Assembly (NCBI GenBank): GCA_964584985.1
Contig: CAZPBK010000003.1
Span: 1 to 64,000, forward strand
Origin: JABMRF01 sp964584985
Lineage (GTDB): Bacteria > Patescibacteriota > Patescibacteriia > UBA11705 > JABHMO01
DNA length: 64,000 nucleotides
Reading direction: 5' to 3'
The notes under the pieces are model-generated. The model did no database searches. It was not told where the DNA came from and saw nothing but the letters and a program-made list of their open reading frames with translations. A program made the position numbers and the translations under genes. Of the stretch, positions 1 to 7,699 are shown in pieces (the stretch's first letter is position 1; every line of letters begins with the position of its first letter).

Positions 1-44
1 AGATTATTATCTTGCCTGTCATTGTCTAAAATTAGTCAATTTTT

Positions 45-132
45 TGGTGGGCGAGGAGGGACTCGAACCCTCACGGTGGTTGAGACCACAGGATTTTAAG
101 TCCTGCGCGTATACCAATTTCGCCACTCGCCC
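45..132 (-). tRNA. tRNA-Leu (UAA)
   Basis: Read on the minus strand this gives a full class II cloverleaf with acceptor GGGCGAG/CTCGCCC, a seven-base anticodon loop CTTAAAA (anticodon TAA), a short variable arm and a T-arm with GGTTCGAGTCC. The 3' CCA is encoded at 45-47. The length of 88 nt fits leucine tRNA. Confidence 0.95.
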
Positions 133-254
133 ATTTATTATCAAATATCAAACCAAGCTTAATTTATAATAACACTTAAAATTCAAAGCTTGGCTTAAAA
201 CAAAAAAGACCAAATAGTGGTTTTTGTTTTTTATATTTTGAAGGAATAAAACTC

Positions 255-305
255 AATGGAGCCGGAGACAAGACTCCCCGTCAGGCGACGGGGCAGGCTT
301 CTCGC
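255..305. repeat. tRNA-Gly 3'-end-like fragment joined to a GC-rich palindrome
   Basis: Positions 255-275 match positions 336-356, which cover the 3' end of the intact tRNA-Gly gene, with two differences in 21 bases. The match breaks inside what would be the T-arm, and a GC-rich palindrome follows (CCCCGTC at 276-282, GACGGGG at 287-293). It looks like a degenerate tRNA copy interrupted by a hairpin element, the same arrangement seen at 5.8-6.2 kb. Confidence 0.5.
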
Positions 306-337
306 CTCGTCTTTTTTATTAAAAACTTTGTTTTTAA

Positions 338-413
338 TGGAGCGGGAGACGAGACTCGAACTCGCGACCTCAACCATGGCAAGGTTGCGCTCTACCAACT
401 AAGCTACTCCCGC
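338..413 (-). tRNA. tRNA-Gly (GCC)
   Basis: Minus-strand cloverleaf with acceptor GCGGGAG/CTCCCGC, anticodon stem CAACC/GGTTG around loop TTGCCAT (anticodon GCC) and T-loop GTTCGAG. The CCA end is encoded at 338-340. The gene is 76 nt long and sits just downstream of a good promoter at 440-467. Confidence 0.95.
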
Positions 414-439
414 ATTTTGTTGTTAATTTTCGTAATCGT

Positions 440-467
440 ATTATAGCAGAATTATTTATTCAGTCAA
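440..467 (-). promoter_or_regulatory. sigma70-type promoter for tRNA-Gly
   Basis: On the minus strand TTGACT (462-467) and TATAAT (440-445) are separated by 16 bp. The start point would fall about 20 nt before the tRNA-Gly 5' end. Confidence 0.6.
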
Positions 468-484
468 TAGAATTTATTGCTTTG

Positions 485-958
485 TCAGCTTATTTTGCTT
501 AAAATATAATACAAAAAAGCTCCGCAGGCCACGGAAACATTAAGGCTTTTTTTAGAGCCGAGCATGGGCAAGTGAACCAATCGGTCGCATTGTTTTTCAA
601 TGTTTTTAGATAAACCAGTGATTTCATTACCTAAAATAACCACGGTTTTTTGTTGTGGCTCCCAAGAACGATAATCTTGGCTAACTCCTTTTTTTTCTTC
701 CAAACCTATTATTTCATATCCCAGTTTTTTGTATTTTTCAATGGTTGGTTTTAAGGTTTTTATTTTTTCCCAGTTAACCTGATTTTCCGCTCCAAGCGCT
801 GTTTTGGCCAAACGAATTGGTTGTTCTTTGGGATCAGCGGTATAACCGGCCAGATAAAGTTTTTTTACGCCGGCGCCGTCGCAGCTTCTGAAAATGGAAC
901 CAACATTGTAAAGGCTTCTGATTCTATTGGCAATAACAATGATATTTGGGTTTTGCAT
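485..958 (-). CDS. TrmH/SpoU-family RNA 2'-O-methyltransferase
   Basis: A 157-residue single-domain SPOUT methyltransferase that would transfer methyl from S-adenosylmethionine to a ribose 2'-OH of tRNA or rRNA. The three SpoU motifs are visible: NRIRSLYNVGSIFRS near residues 11-25 (motif 1), ILGNEITGLS near 108-117 (motif 2) and SLNVSVACGAFLYYIL near 138-153 (motif 3, the knot). There is no N-terminal RNA-binding extension, so it resembles the minimal TrmL-like members, but the target nucleotide cannot be read from the sequence. It is divergent from ruvB; the two starts lie about 60 bp apart. No SD precedes the ATG. Confidence 0.9.
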   Translation of the reverse strand: MQNPNIIVIANRIRSLYNVGSIFRSCDGAGVKKLYLAGYTADPKEQPIRLAKTALGAENQVNWEKIKTLKPTIEKYKKLGYEIIGLEEKKGVSQDYRSWEPQQKTVVILGNEITGLSKNIEKQCDRLVHLPMLGSKKSLNVSVACGAFLYYILSKIS

Positions 959-1020
959 ATTATTCGTGTAAAATATATTATATAGGAAAATATAGCAAAA
1001 GTTTTGATAAAAACCAAGTT

Positions 1021-2088
1021 ATGATTGAAAGTAATCGAGAAAATATTGAAAAAAAAGAAGACAGAGTTATTTCTTCCGAATCACAAAAAGAAGAAAATAA
1101 TTTTGAACAAAGTTTGCGTCCAAAAAAATTGGCTCATTTTGTTGGTCAGGATAAGATTAAAGAAAATCTAGAGATTTTTATGCAGGCGGCTAAACAGCGC
1201 AGTGAACCGATTGAACATGTTTTGCTTTTCGGCCCGCCCGGATTAGGTAAAACCACTTTGGCTCATATTATTGCTTTGGAAATGCAAGCCAATATTAGAG
1301 TGACTACCGGTCCGGCTATTGAAAAAGGTGGAGATCTGGCCGCTATTTTAACCAATTTGGAAGAAGGAGATATTTTATTTATTGACGAAATACATCGGTT
1401 AAATAGGAGTGTGGAGGAGGTTTTATACTCGGCCATGGAAGATTTTTTTCTGGATATTGTCATTGGTAAAGGACCTTCGGCCAAAACTTTGCGTTTGGAT
1501 TTGCCCAGATTCACTTTGATCGGAGCCACAACCAAGGTTTCTAAAATATCTTCACCTCTTAGAGATCGTTTTGGTAATTCGTTTCATTTGGAATTTTATC
1601 AGGATAAAGATATTGAGCAAATAATCAACAGAGCGGCCGGCATATTGGGAGTGGAAGTTTTGGATGATTGTTTGATGAAAATAGCCGAAAGAGCCAGACG
1701 AACTCCGCGAGTGGCCAACCGTCTTTTAAAAAGAATCAGGGATTATGCTCAAGTTAAAAAACAGGGAAAAATTGATCAAGAGTCCGTACAAAAAACTTTG
1801 GAAATGTTGGGCGTGGATGAATACGGTTTGGATCATATTGATCGCAAAATTTTGCAAACCATTATAGAAAAATTTTCCGGTGGCCCGGTCGGTTTAAATA
1901 CCATTTCCGCTTCAATTGGTGAAGAAATGGAGGCGGTGGAAGATGTTTACGAACCTTATCTTTTACAGTTGGGCTTTATTTCACGCACCAATCGTGGTAG
2001 AATGGTAACAGATAGGGCTTATCAACATTTGGGGATGGAAAAAATTGAAAAAAACGATTCGGAAAAAAACAAAAAGCTGAATTTTTAA
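1021..2088 (+). CDS. ruvB: Holliday junction branch migration ATPase RuvB
   Basis: RuvB is the hexameric AAA+ motor that moves Holliday junctions together with RuvA. Starting at the ATG at 1021 the protein has 355 residues, close to the usual 330-350. An upstream ATG at 946 would add a non-conserved stretch and is less likely. Seen motifs: Walker A GPPGLGKT (71-78), Walker B DEIHR (122-126), sensor GATT (168-171) and the arginine-finger region RDRFG (181-185), followed by the C-terminal winged-helix domain. Residues 1-30 are a charged, poorly conserved leader. No ruvA or ruvC is nearby. No SD is seen. Confidence 0.97.
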   Translation: MIESNRENIEKKEDRVISSESQKEENNFEQSLRPKKLAHFVGQDKIKENLEIFMQAAKQRSEPIEHVLLFGPPGLGKTTLAHIIALEMQANIRVTTGPAIEKGGDLAAILTNLEEGDILFIDEIHRLNRSVEEVLYSAMEDFFLDIVIGKGPSAKTLRLDLPRFTLIGATTKVSKISSPLRDRFGNSFHLEFYQDKDIEQIINRAAGILGVEVLDDCLMKIAERARRTPRVANRLLKRIRDYAQVKKQGKIDQESVQKTLEMLGVDEYGLDHIDRKILQTIIEKFSGGPVGLNTISASIGEEMEAVEDVYEPYLLQLGFISRTNRGRMVTDRAYQHLGMEKIEKNDSEKNKKLNF

Positions 2089-2111
2089 CATAAAAAAACT
2101 TAAAACAAAAT

Positions 2112-2363
2112 ATGGAAATTACTTTATCGGTGTTTTTATTTATTTATTTGATTTACATTTTGATATTTTTGTTTTTCAGCTTTTTTAATTTGTATCATAT
2201 GTTGCGATTTGGTTTTGTCAGTTTTTGGGCTTATGTGATTACTATCGGATATATTATTATTACCCTTTTGGCCTTGTTTGTTTCTTATTATTATATTGCT
2301 CAAGTGGATTGGAACCAGCCTTTGGAGATATTTAATTCAAATTCAAACTCAATGTATTTTTAA
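2112..2363 (+). CDS. small membrane protein of unknown function
   Basis: An 83-residue protein, almost all hydrophobic, with two or three predicted membrane spans (roughly residues 5-27, 30-50 and 40-65) and a short polar C-terminus. It is not recognised as any named family. It starts 23 bp after ruvB and its stop codon is followed after one base by the ATG of the PH-domain protein, so the two are probably co-transcribed and perhaps work together in the membrane. There is no SD before the ATG. Confidence 0.6.
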   Translation: MEITLSVFLFIYLIYILIFLFFSFFNLYHMLRFGFVSFWAYVITIGYIIITLLALFVSYYYIAQVDWNQPLEIFNSNSNSMYF

Positions 2364-2364
2364 T

Positions 2365-2919
2365 ATGTATAGCCGAAGACATTTTCCCAACCAAAAACCC
2401 AATGAGCATGTCTTGCTTTTTTTGCGTCGACATTGGATTGTGGTTTTAAAAATACTTTTTATTAATACTTTGTTGGCCTTGATTCCGATTATATTTTTTA
2501 TAATAACGCTGAATTATACCACTTTGTTTGAATCTGATACTGTGAAGGCTTTGACCACGATTATTGTTAGCGCTTATTATTTGTTTGTGATTTTGTACGC
2601 TTTTACCAATTTTGTGGATTATTATTTGGATGTTTGGATGGTGACTAATCAACGGGTCATTAATATTGAGCAAAAAGGACTTTTTTCACGCGTAGTTTCG
2701 GAAAAAGATCTTGGTCGAATGCAGGATATTACCTCCGATGTGGACGGGTTTTGGGCCACGGTTTTGAAATTTGGCAATGTGCATATTCAAACGGCCGGGG
2801 AAAAGGAAAGATTTGTATTTAAACAAGTACCTTTTGCCGATGAGGTATCTCGACGGATCAGCAATTTGGTTTCCGAGTATCAAAAAATGAAAAAAACCAA
2901 GCCGAATGAGAATTTATAA
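2365..2919 (+). CDS. bacterial PH-domain (YdbS-like) membrane protein
   Basis: A 184-residue protein with two hydrophobic segments (about residues 24-50 and 60-85) followed by a bacterial pleckstrin-homology-like domain. The typical start of that domain is seen in VTNQRVINIEQKGLF, then a beta-rich stretch ending near residue 170. The start at 2365 is preferred because the preceding small gene ends at 2363. The family is membrane associated and of unclear function. A strong terminator follows, ending the ruvB transcription unit. Confidence 0.75.
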   Translation: MYSRRHFPNQKPNEHVLLFLRRHWIVVLKILFINTLLALIPIIFFIITLNYTTLFESDTVKALTTIIVSAYYLFVILYAFTNFVDYYLDVWMVTNQRVINIEQKGLFSRVVSEKDLGRMQDITSDVDGFWATVLKFGNVHIQTAGEKERFVFKQVPFADEVSRRISNLVSEYQKMKKTKPNENL

Positions 2920-2984
2920 TTAAAAATAGAGTTAGAAAGCTGCTTTGCCTAAATAAAAAAGCAATAGAAAAAATTAAAAATAAG

Positions 2985-3014
2985 AAAAAACAGCCCTTAT
3001 CCGGGCTGTTTTTT
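2985..3014 (+). terminator. rho-independent terminator
   Basis: An A-rich CAGCCC / GGGCTG stem with a six-base loop followed by TTTTTTCTT. It lies 65 bp after the PH-domain gene. The next 180 bp to 3198 are low-complexity T-rich sequence with a weak TTCGCT/AGCGAA hairpin that may end the opposing SpoIID-like gene; I see no gene there. Confidence 0.85.
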
Positions 3015-3198
3015 CTTCCGCACCAGTTAATAATGATGCGGTGTGGAGAAAAGTGTTTTTTTGTTTTTTCACAAAGAACAAATTTTTTGTTTTTTTGCCA
3101 ATCCGGCCTTTCGCCGAATTTTTGATTTTTCGCTTTTTTTGAGCGAAATGATTTTTGTTTTGATTGTTTCCTCTTTTTGAGAGTATATTAATTATTAT

Positions 3199-4926
3199 TT
3201 AATAAATTTTTTCCAGATCAATTTCATTATAGTAGTACTTCAATAATTGGTCATATGTCCATCCGTCTTTTTTTGCCCTGGCTTTGGCGTCTTGTTGATC
3301 CAAACCTATTCCATGTCCGTAAAGACCTTTTCCGGCCGTATAGGGCGTTTTTTTGGCCTTTAGATAGGGTATATTTTTGTAGTCAATGGTTGAACCTCCG
3401 CTTCGAGCACTGTAATAAGCCACAATAACTTGATCCGAGTGAGTGCCGATAATTCCTTTTGTTTCCTCAGTCAGTTTGGCTTGAGTCGGCATAACAAGTT
3501 CGGCCTGATAACCTTTGTAAACTTGATCGCGTTGATCATTATATAAATCAAAGAAACTTTGTTTAACTTCAAATTTATTTACATGATAAAGTGCATAGGT
3601 TCTGGCGGCAATAGTCATGGCTTTTTGATATTCCTCGGGATTTCCTTCAGAAGTTTCTTTTAAGCCTTTTAAGTATTTTTCCAAAGGCAATGTTTCAGTC
3701 AGCCAAACACGATCTTTTTTAGCATAATATTTTATCTTTAAGGTTCCTTTGAACAAATTATAGTTTATTTCACGATTCCAGCTCGGTCTGTCTTCATAAC
3801 TTAAAATTTCAAAAACTCCTTCATCTGTGATATTGCGCAAAATAAGATCGGAACGGCTGTAAACCATTAAATTGTTAAATTCAAACACATACTTATTTTT
3901 AGCGGGGAGTCTTTTAAATTCCAAAGTTTTTCCCGGTCTTACCGAGGCCAAAAGAAGGCCGTCTTTATTATAAACTTGCCAAGCCTTTTTATTGGTTATT
4001 TTTATGGGATCGTGAGTGTTAAAAATGCCCACTTCTATGTCGGGTCCGTTTTCTTCAATAGCATATTCCCCTACGCAAGCAACATTGTCCAGTTGAGGAT
4101 AACTGTTATTGCCGGAGTTTTCAGCGGTCGCTGTATTTAAAGGATAATCAAAATTAAGTTTTAAGGTACAAACATTTTTATTCTTTACATTTGGAGTAAA
4201 TTCTTTGGTGTCCGGACTGAGTTGTTGTTCTGTTTTTTTTGTGGTGGTGCTTGGTGATGTGGGATCTGTTTTTGTTATTTTTTTCAACACATCGGTCGGA
4301 TCTTTAACCACACTCATTTTTATATTTATTTTTCCGCCGGGAATCATTATGTTTTTATTATTTACCAAAACAAAATCACCGGAATAAGTTCCCAGCTTAT
4401 TCGGAGCCTTCATGGCAACGGCCAGAGTCCCCTTTTCTTCGGGAGATAGATTTTTTTGTAAATAAGCGCTTCTGTACAAACTTGGCCATAAAGCATGTTT
4501 AAATTTTCTGGAGCTGGGTAAAGATTTTAAGTAGATACTGTCTTTTGTCCATTCGGTTTGTCCGGTGTTTTTTATTTTGACAACCAAGGTAAAGTCTTTT
4601 CCGGCTTTGATATTTATATGATTATGCGACTTTTGTAGAATTTCAGCTGATTCTTTTAGTTCCGCAGCAATGGCGACTTTGGCGCCCAAAAGTCCGTTAT
4701 TTTCTTGATTGATAGTTAGATTATCTTCAATGATTTTTAAACCAAAAGCGACGCCCGAGACCAAAACAAAGGAAAACAATATACTTAAGAAAAGATTTAA
4801 AAATGAGTTTTGATCTTTGGCTTTTTTGTACGCTTTGGAGTTTTTTATATTTGATTTATCCAGAGCGCAATTGTAAAAGTAAGATAGATGTTTGCTATAA
4901 CTGTTCATCATAGTGTTAGATTTCAA
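3199..4926 (-). CDS. SpoIID/LytB-domain cell-wall protein
   Basis: A 575-residue extracytoplasmic protein. A membrane anchor lies at about residues 42-66. Next comes an Ig-like beta-sandwich region (VVKIKNTGQTEW at about 115-126) resembling domains used for cell-surface binding, then a Thr/Ser-rich linker near residue 225-245. The C-terminal third is a SpoIID/LytB domain, recognised from YLKGLKETSEGNP, KAMTIAARTYAL, YYSARSGGST and YGHGIGLDQQDAKARA. SpoIID of Bacillus is a lytic transglycosylase acting on peptidoglycan; the activity here is inferred from family only. Start choice is uncertain: ATGs at 4926, 4911 and 4908 are all in frame and none has a clear SD. Confidence 0.85.
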   Translation of the reverse strand: MKSNTMMNSYSKHLSYFYNCALDKSNIKNSKAYKKAKDQNSFLNLFLSILFSFVLVSGVAFGLKIIEDNLTINQENNGLLGAKVAIAAELKESAEILQKSHNHINIKAGKDFTLVVKIKNTGQTEWTKDSIYLKSLPSSRKFKHALWPSLYRSAYLQKNLSPEEKGTLAVAMKAPNKLGTYSGDFVLVNNKNIMIPGGKINIKMSVVKDPTDVLKKITKTDPTSPSTTTKKTEQQLSPDTKEFTPNVKNKNVCTLKLNFDYPLNTATAENSGNNSYPQLDNVACVGEYAIEENGPDIEVGIFNTHDPIKITNKKAWQVYNKDGLLLASVRPGKTLEFKRLPAKNKYVFEFNNLMVYSRSDLILRNITDEGVFEILSYEDRPSWNREINYNLFKGTLKIKYYAKKDRVWLTETLPLEKYLKGLKETSEGNPEEYQKAMTIAARTYALYHVNKFEVKQSFFDLYNDQRDQVYKGYQAELVMPTQAKLTEETKGIIGTHSDQVIVAYYSARSGGSTIDYKNIPYLKAKKTPYTAGKGLYGHGIGLDQQDAKARAKKDGWTYDQLLKYYYNEIDLEKIY

Positions 4927-4945
4927 CGCTTAAGGTTTTGATTTA

Positions 4946-5095
4946 TTATTTTTTATCGGAAACAGTAAAGGTTTGTCTTTGGTCAAATTCTGATTTTTTT
5001 CCATTATTCCAGCGGTTTACCGGACTTAAATATCCGACCACTCTGGAATAGATTTCACATTTTGTTCTTTTTGGTTGATTTTTGATGGGAGTCAT
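4946..5095 (-). CDS. stand-alone NrdD C-terminal (glycyl-radical-type) protein
   Basis: A 49-residue open frame that is easy to miss. It reads MTPIKNQPKRTKCEIYSR, then VVGYLSPVNRWN, then a charged tail. This is the conserved C-terminal signature of class III anaerobic ribonucleotide reductase (TKCEVYSRVVGYLRPV...WN.GK..EF), where the RVxGY glycine is the radical site. No nrdD body is present beside it. Small free-standing proteins of this type exist in databases under the NrdD name; a role as a spare radical domain like YfiD/GrcA is inference. It has a near-perfect promoter at 5178-5206, but no SD at a normal distance; an AAAGGAG lies about 60 nt upstream of the ATG. Confidence 0.75.
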   Translation of the reverse strand: MTPIKNQPKRTKCEIYSRVVGYLSPVNRWNNGKKSEFDQRQTFTVSDKK

Positions 5096-5177
5096 ATTTT
5101 TTTAGTCATTTTTTATTTTTTTGCATTATAAAAAGGACTGCCTTGAAAAAGACACTCCTTTCACCTTTCACATTAGT

Positions 5178-5206
5178 ATTATAGCAAAGATTTTAGGGTT
5201 TGTCAA
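5178..5206 (-). promoter_or_regulatory. consensus sigma70 promoter for the NrdD-like small gene
   Basis: On the minus strand TTGACA (5201-5206) and TATAAT (5178-5183) are separated by exactly 17 bp. Transcription would begin near 5171, giving a leader of about 75 nt. Upstream, 5207-5386 holds only AT-rich sequence between this promoter and tRNA-Ala. Confidence 0.85.
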
Positions 5207-5386
5207 TAGGAAATTTATCGGTTAAATTTAGCTATTTACAAAATTATGGTAATAATTCGGAAGAAATGATTTAAATAGGTTGAGTTATAAAGGTCTTAAA
5301 TTCTTATTTTTTCGGGTTTTGACAAATTAAATATAAATGATAACAGTTTTTACGGTTTGGCCGTCCATAGATTGGCGACCAAATAT

Positions 5387-5462
5387 TGGTGGACCCGAGG
5401 AGACTTGAACTCCTGACCTCTACGCTGCCAGCGTAGCGCTCTACCAACTAAGCTACGGGCCC
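5387..5462 (-). tRNA. tRNA-Ala (GGC)
   Basis: Minus-strand cloverleaf with acceptor GGGCCCG/CGGGTCC, anticodon stem CTACG/CGTAG and loop CTGGCAG (anticodon GGC). The CCA is encoded at 5387-5389. It follows tRNA-Lys on the same strand, about 120 bp apart. Confidence 0.95.
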
Positions 5463-5585
5463 GAAGGGGCAAACCTGTTTTAATGCATAGGTAAATTGGT
5501 AATTATTCAAATAAAATATTTTTATGTTAAATTACAATTAGAGATAAGGGATATTTGGAAGTTTTGATCTTTGGTTGAATATTTA

Positions 5586-5661
5586 TGGTGGGTGCAGGAG
5601 GATTTGAACCCCCGACCAATTGGTTAAGAGCCAACTGCTCTACCGACTGAGCTATGCACCC
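5586..5661 (-). tRNA. tRNA-Lys (CTT)
   Basis: Minus-strand cloverleaf with acceptor GGGTGCA/TGCACCC, anticodon stem GTTGG/CCAAT and loop CTCTTAA (anticodon CTT). Encoded CCA is at 5586-5588. Confidence 0.95.
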
Positions 5662-5683
5662 GAATTAATCATTTTATAAGGAT

Positions 5684-5711
5684 ATAATACATTATAAAAA
5701 AATTTTGTCAA
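5684..5711 (-). promoter_or_regulatory. promoter for tRNA-Lys
   Basis: On the minus strand TTGACA (5706-5711) and TATTAT (5684-5689) are 16 bp apart, placed about 23 bp before the tRNA-Lys 5' end and between it and tRNA-Arg. Confidence 0.6.
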
Positions 5712-5723
5712 AAAAGTTTTTAC

Positions 5724-5799
5724 TGGTGCAGCCGGCAGGAGTCGAACCTGCAACCCCTTGGTCCGAAGCCAAGTGCTCTATCCATTGAGCTACGACTGC
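5724..5799 (-). tRNA. tRNA-Arg (TCG)
   Basis: Intact minus-strand cloverleaf with acceptor GCAGTCG/CGGCTGC, anticodon stem CTTGG/CCAAG and loop CTTCGGA (anticodon TCG). CCA is encoded at 5724-5726. Its 5' half is copied repeatedly in the tandem array that lies immediately upstream of it (5779-6223). Confidence 0.95.
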
Positions 5800-6223
5800 A
5801 AAATGATTTTGTTGATTATTAAACTGCAATTGATCCGTCAGGTCAGACGACCCGTTGTCTTGTTAAATGACGAGGCAAAGCCAAGTGCTCCCTGCCTATC
5901 GGCAGGCAGGTATCCATTGAGCTACGACTGCAAAATNNNNNNNNNNNNNNNNNNNNNNNNNNNNNNNNNNNNNNNNNNNNNNNNNNNNNNNNNNNNNNNN
6001 NNNNNNNNNNNNNNNNNNNNNNNNNNNNNNNNNNNNCAAGTGCTCCCTGCCTATCGGCAGGCAGGTATCCATTGAGCTACGACTGCAAAATGATTTTGTT
6101 GATTATTAAACTGCAATTGATCCGTCAGGTCAGACGACCCGTTGTCTTGTTAAATGACGAGGCAAAGCCAAGTGCTCCCTGCCTATCGGCAGGCAGGTAT
6201 CCATTGAGCTACGACTGCAAAAT
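5779..6223. repeat. 132-bp tandem array of tRNA-Arg 5' halves split by a palindrome
   Basis: The sequence starting TATCCATTGAGCTACGACTG recurs at 5779 (inside the real tRNA-Arg), 5911, 6066 and 6198. The spacing 5779-5911 and 6066-6198 is exactly 132 bp. In the three extra copies the tRNA acceptor and D-arm are kept, but the 20-bp palindrome CCTGCCTATCGGCAGGCAGG is inserted at one identical point (5891-5910, 6046-6065, 6178-6197). After the palindrome the tRNA identity resumes only as far as the anticodon stem. The rest of each unit is the same non-tRNA spacer. The array contains an assembly gap, so the true copy number is at least three and may be larger. Confidence 0.9.
5937..6036. other. 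assembly gap (100 N)
   Basis: Exactly 100 undetermined bases inside the tandem array. If only one unit boundary is missing, 77 bp would be needed to keep the 132-bp period, so the gap length is probably a placeholder. Confidence 0.98.
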
Positions 6224-6267
6224 CAGTAAAAAATTGTAATATATAATGATAAATATTTAATGTGGAA

Positions 6268-6960
6268 TTACCATCCGGTTTTATCAAGAGCTTTTTCAGC
6301 CGCTTTTTCTTGAGCTTCTTGTTTGCTTTCCCCTTTTCCCTTAGCCACTAATTTTTTGTTCAAAAAAACACCTATTTCAAAAACCTTTTTATGATCAGGC
6401 CCGCTTTCTTTCAACAGTTTGTAATTAGGTGTGACGCCTTTTTTTTCTTGCGCCGCTTCCTGAAAATTACTTTTTGGATCAACATATAGTTTTTTTTCCA
6501 ATATTTCCGGCAGTTCTATCAAAATATTTTTTTCAACAAATTTTTTCGCTGTTTCCCAACCTTGATCCAAATAAATTGCTCCGATTAAAGCTTCGATTAA
6601 GTTACCCAATATAAGCTGTCGAGCTTTGCCCGTATCTTTTTGTTCACCTTTGCTTAGATATAGATATTTTTCCAAATTATATTTTACGGCAACCGTGGAA
6701 AGATTTTTGGTATTAACCAGACTGGCTCGCCAATTGGTTAATTCTCCTTCGGGGTTGGAATAATTTAAAAACAAATATTCCGTAACCGCCAGTTCCAGAA
6801 CAGCATCTCCTAAAAATTCCAGCCTTTCATTATGGGCAAGTTCAAATTTTTTATGTTCATTTAAATAAGATCGGTGCACAAAGGCCTGTTTTAGCAAATT
6901 TTCATTTTTAAAATTCAATTGAATGTCTTTTTGTAATTTTTTAAAATTTTTTTTGTCCAT
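6268..6960 (-). CDS. rnc: ribonuclease III
   Basis: RNase III cuts double-stranded RNA during rRNA and mRNA processing. The 230-residue length is typical. The signature NERLEFLGDAVLELA lies at about residues 44-58 with the metal-binding Glu/Asp, the second catalytic region EALIGAIYLDQGW near 124-136, and the C-terminal double-stranded RNA-binding domain at about 157-227 (GKGESKQEAQEKAAEKAL). It is followed in the upstream direction by nusB, so two rRNA-processing/antitermination functions are adjacent. No SD is visible. Confidence 0.96.
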   Translation of the reverse strand: MDKKNFKKLQKDIQLNFKNENLLKQAFVHRSYLNEHKKFELAHNERLEFLGDAVLELAVTEYLFLNYSNPEGELTNWRASLVNTKNLSTVAVKYNLEKYLYLSKGEQKDTGKARQLILGNLIEALIGAIYLDQGWETAKKFVEKNILIELPEILEKKLYVDPKSNFQEAAQEKKGVTPNYKLLKESGPDHKKVFEIGVFLNKKLVAKGKGESKQEAQEKAAEKALDKTGW

Positions 6961-6970
6961 AAAATCAATG

Positions 6971-7029
6971 AACAGAAAATAACAACCAGAAAACCTAAAA
7001 ACAAAGTTTACTAACTGTTATTTTCTGTT
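6971..7029. repeat. 14-bp perfect inverted repeat between rnc and nusB
   Basis: AACAGAAAATAACA at 6971-6984 pairs perfectly with 7016-7029, with a 31-base loop. It lies in the nusB-rnc intergenic region. There is no GC core or clear U-tail, so it is not an ordinary terminator; a double-stranded RNA site cut by RNase III would fit the neighbour but is inference. Confidence 0.5.
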
Positions 7030-7058
7030 TTAAATTATGAAGAGTAATTATTTTAGTT

Positions 7059-7544
7059 TTAACTAAGCTTTCCCGCAGTTTTTTTCTGTTTTGCCTTATT
7101 TATATTTTCTTTATCTTCTGTTTTGTCCATCGGTCCAAGATCTTTATAAATTGAGCCAAGAACACCATTAACAAATTTACCTGAAGATTCACCTCCAAAG
7201 GTTTTAGCTATTTCAATGGCTTCATTTATGGCCACCTTGGCCGGAATATCCGGATCAAAGATCAATTCGTAGATGCCTATTCGTAGAATATTCCGATCAA
7301 CTGTTGTTATTTGCTCAAGAGGCCATTCCGGAGCATATTTTTTTACATAGTTATCAATTTTTTCAATTTTTTCAGTGACTCCGTGTATGATTTTTTCCGT
7401 AAAGGAATGATCATTAAATTCCGGAGCAAAGGATTTAAAATTGTAATTAATAACCTCGTCAAGGGATTTTTTTTCTTTGTTATGAAAATCCCATTCAAAA
7501 AGTGTTTGCAAGGCGATTGTTCTAGCTAAGTGTCTATTTGACAT
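7059..7544 (-). CDS. nusB: transcription antitermination protein NusB
   Basis: NusB binds boxA RNA with NusE/S10 and supports rRNA transcription antitermination. The 161-residue protein has the usual all-alpha composition. Family blocks are visible: N-terminal ARTIALQTLFEWDF (about 7-20) and the C-terminal PAKVAINEAIEIAKTFGG followed by SGKFVNGVLGSIY (about 108-140). A Lys-rich tail of about 20 residues follows. It is upstream of rnc on the same strand and probably co-transcribed with it. Confidence 0.95.
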   Translation of the reverse strand: MSNRHLARTIALQTLFEWDFHNKEKKSLDEVINYNFKSFAPEFNDHSFTEKIIHGVTEKIEKIDNYVKKYAPEWPLEQITTVDRNILRIGIYELIFDPDIPAKVAINEAIEIAKTFGGESSGKFVNGVLGSIYKDLGPMDKTEDKENINKAKQKKTAGKLS

Positions 7545-7658
7545 AAGTTAAAAAGATCAATAAAAGATCAAATTAAATTTGTAATGTTTCATGCTTATAT
7601 CATAAAACATTCTATCATATTTTACAAAAATTAGCAAGGGAGTGAATTGTATTTTGCT

Positions 7659-7687
7659 TTGACTAATCACCGTAATCTTGATATTAT
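7659..7687 (+). promoter_or_regulatory. promoter of the M23 peptidase gene; near-leaderless transcript
   Basis: TTGACT (7659-7664) and TATTAT (7682-7687) are 17 bp apart. A start near 7694 would leave only about six bases before the ATG at 7700, so the message would be leaderless or nearly so. This also rules out the in-frame TTG at 7688 as start. Confidence 0.65.
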
Positions 7688-7699
7688 TTGATAGATCAT

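Noticed and set aside
946..1020. Upstream ATG extension of ruvB
   Set aside because: The added 25 residues have no similarity to RuvB and overlap the start of the divergent methyltransferase gene.
5779..6223. CRISPR-like repeat array
   Set aside because: The whole 132-bp unit is repeated including the spacer part, and the unit derives from a tRNA gene. There are no unique spacers and no cas genes.
7688..7690. TTG start for the M23 peptidase
   Set aside because: It lies directly at the end of the -10 element, upstream of the predicted transcription start. ATG 7700 is preferred.
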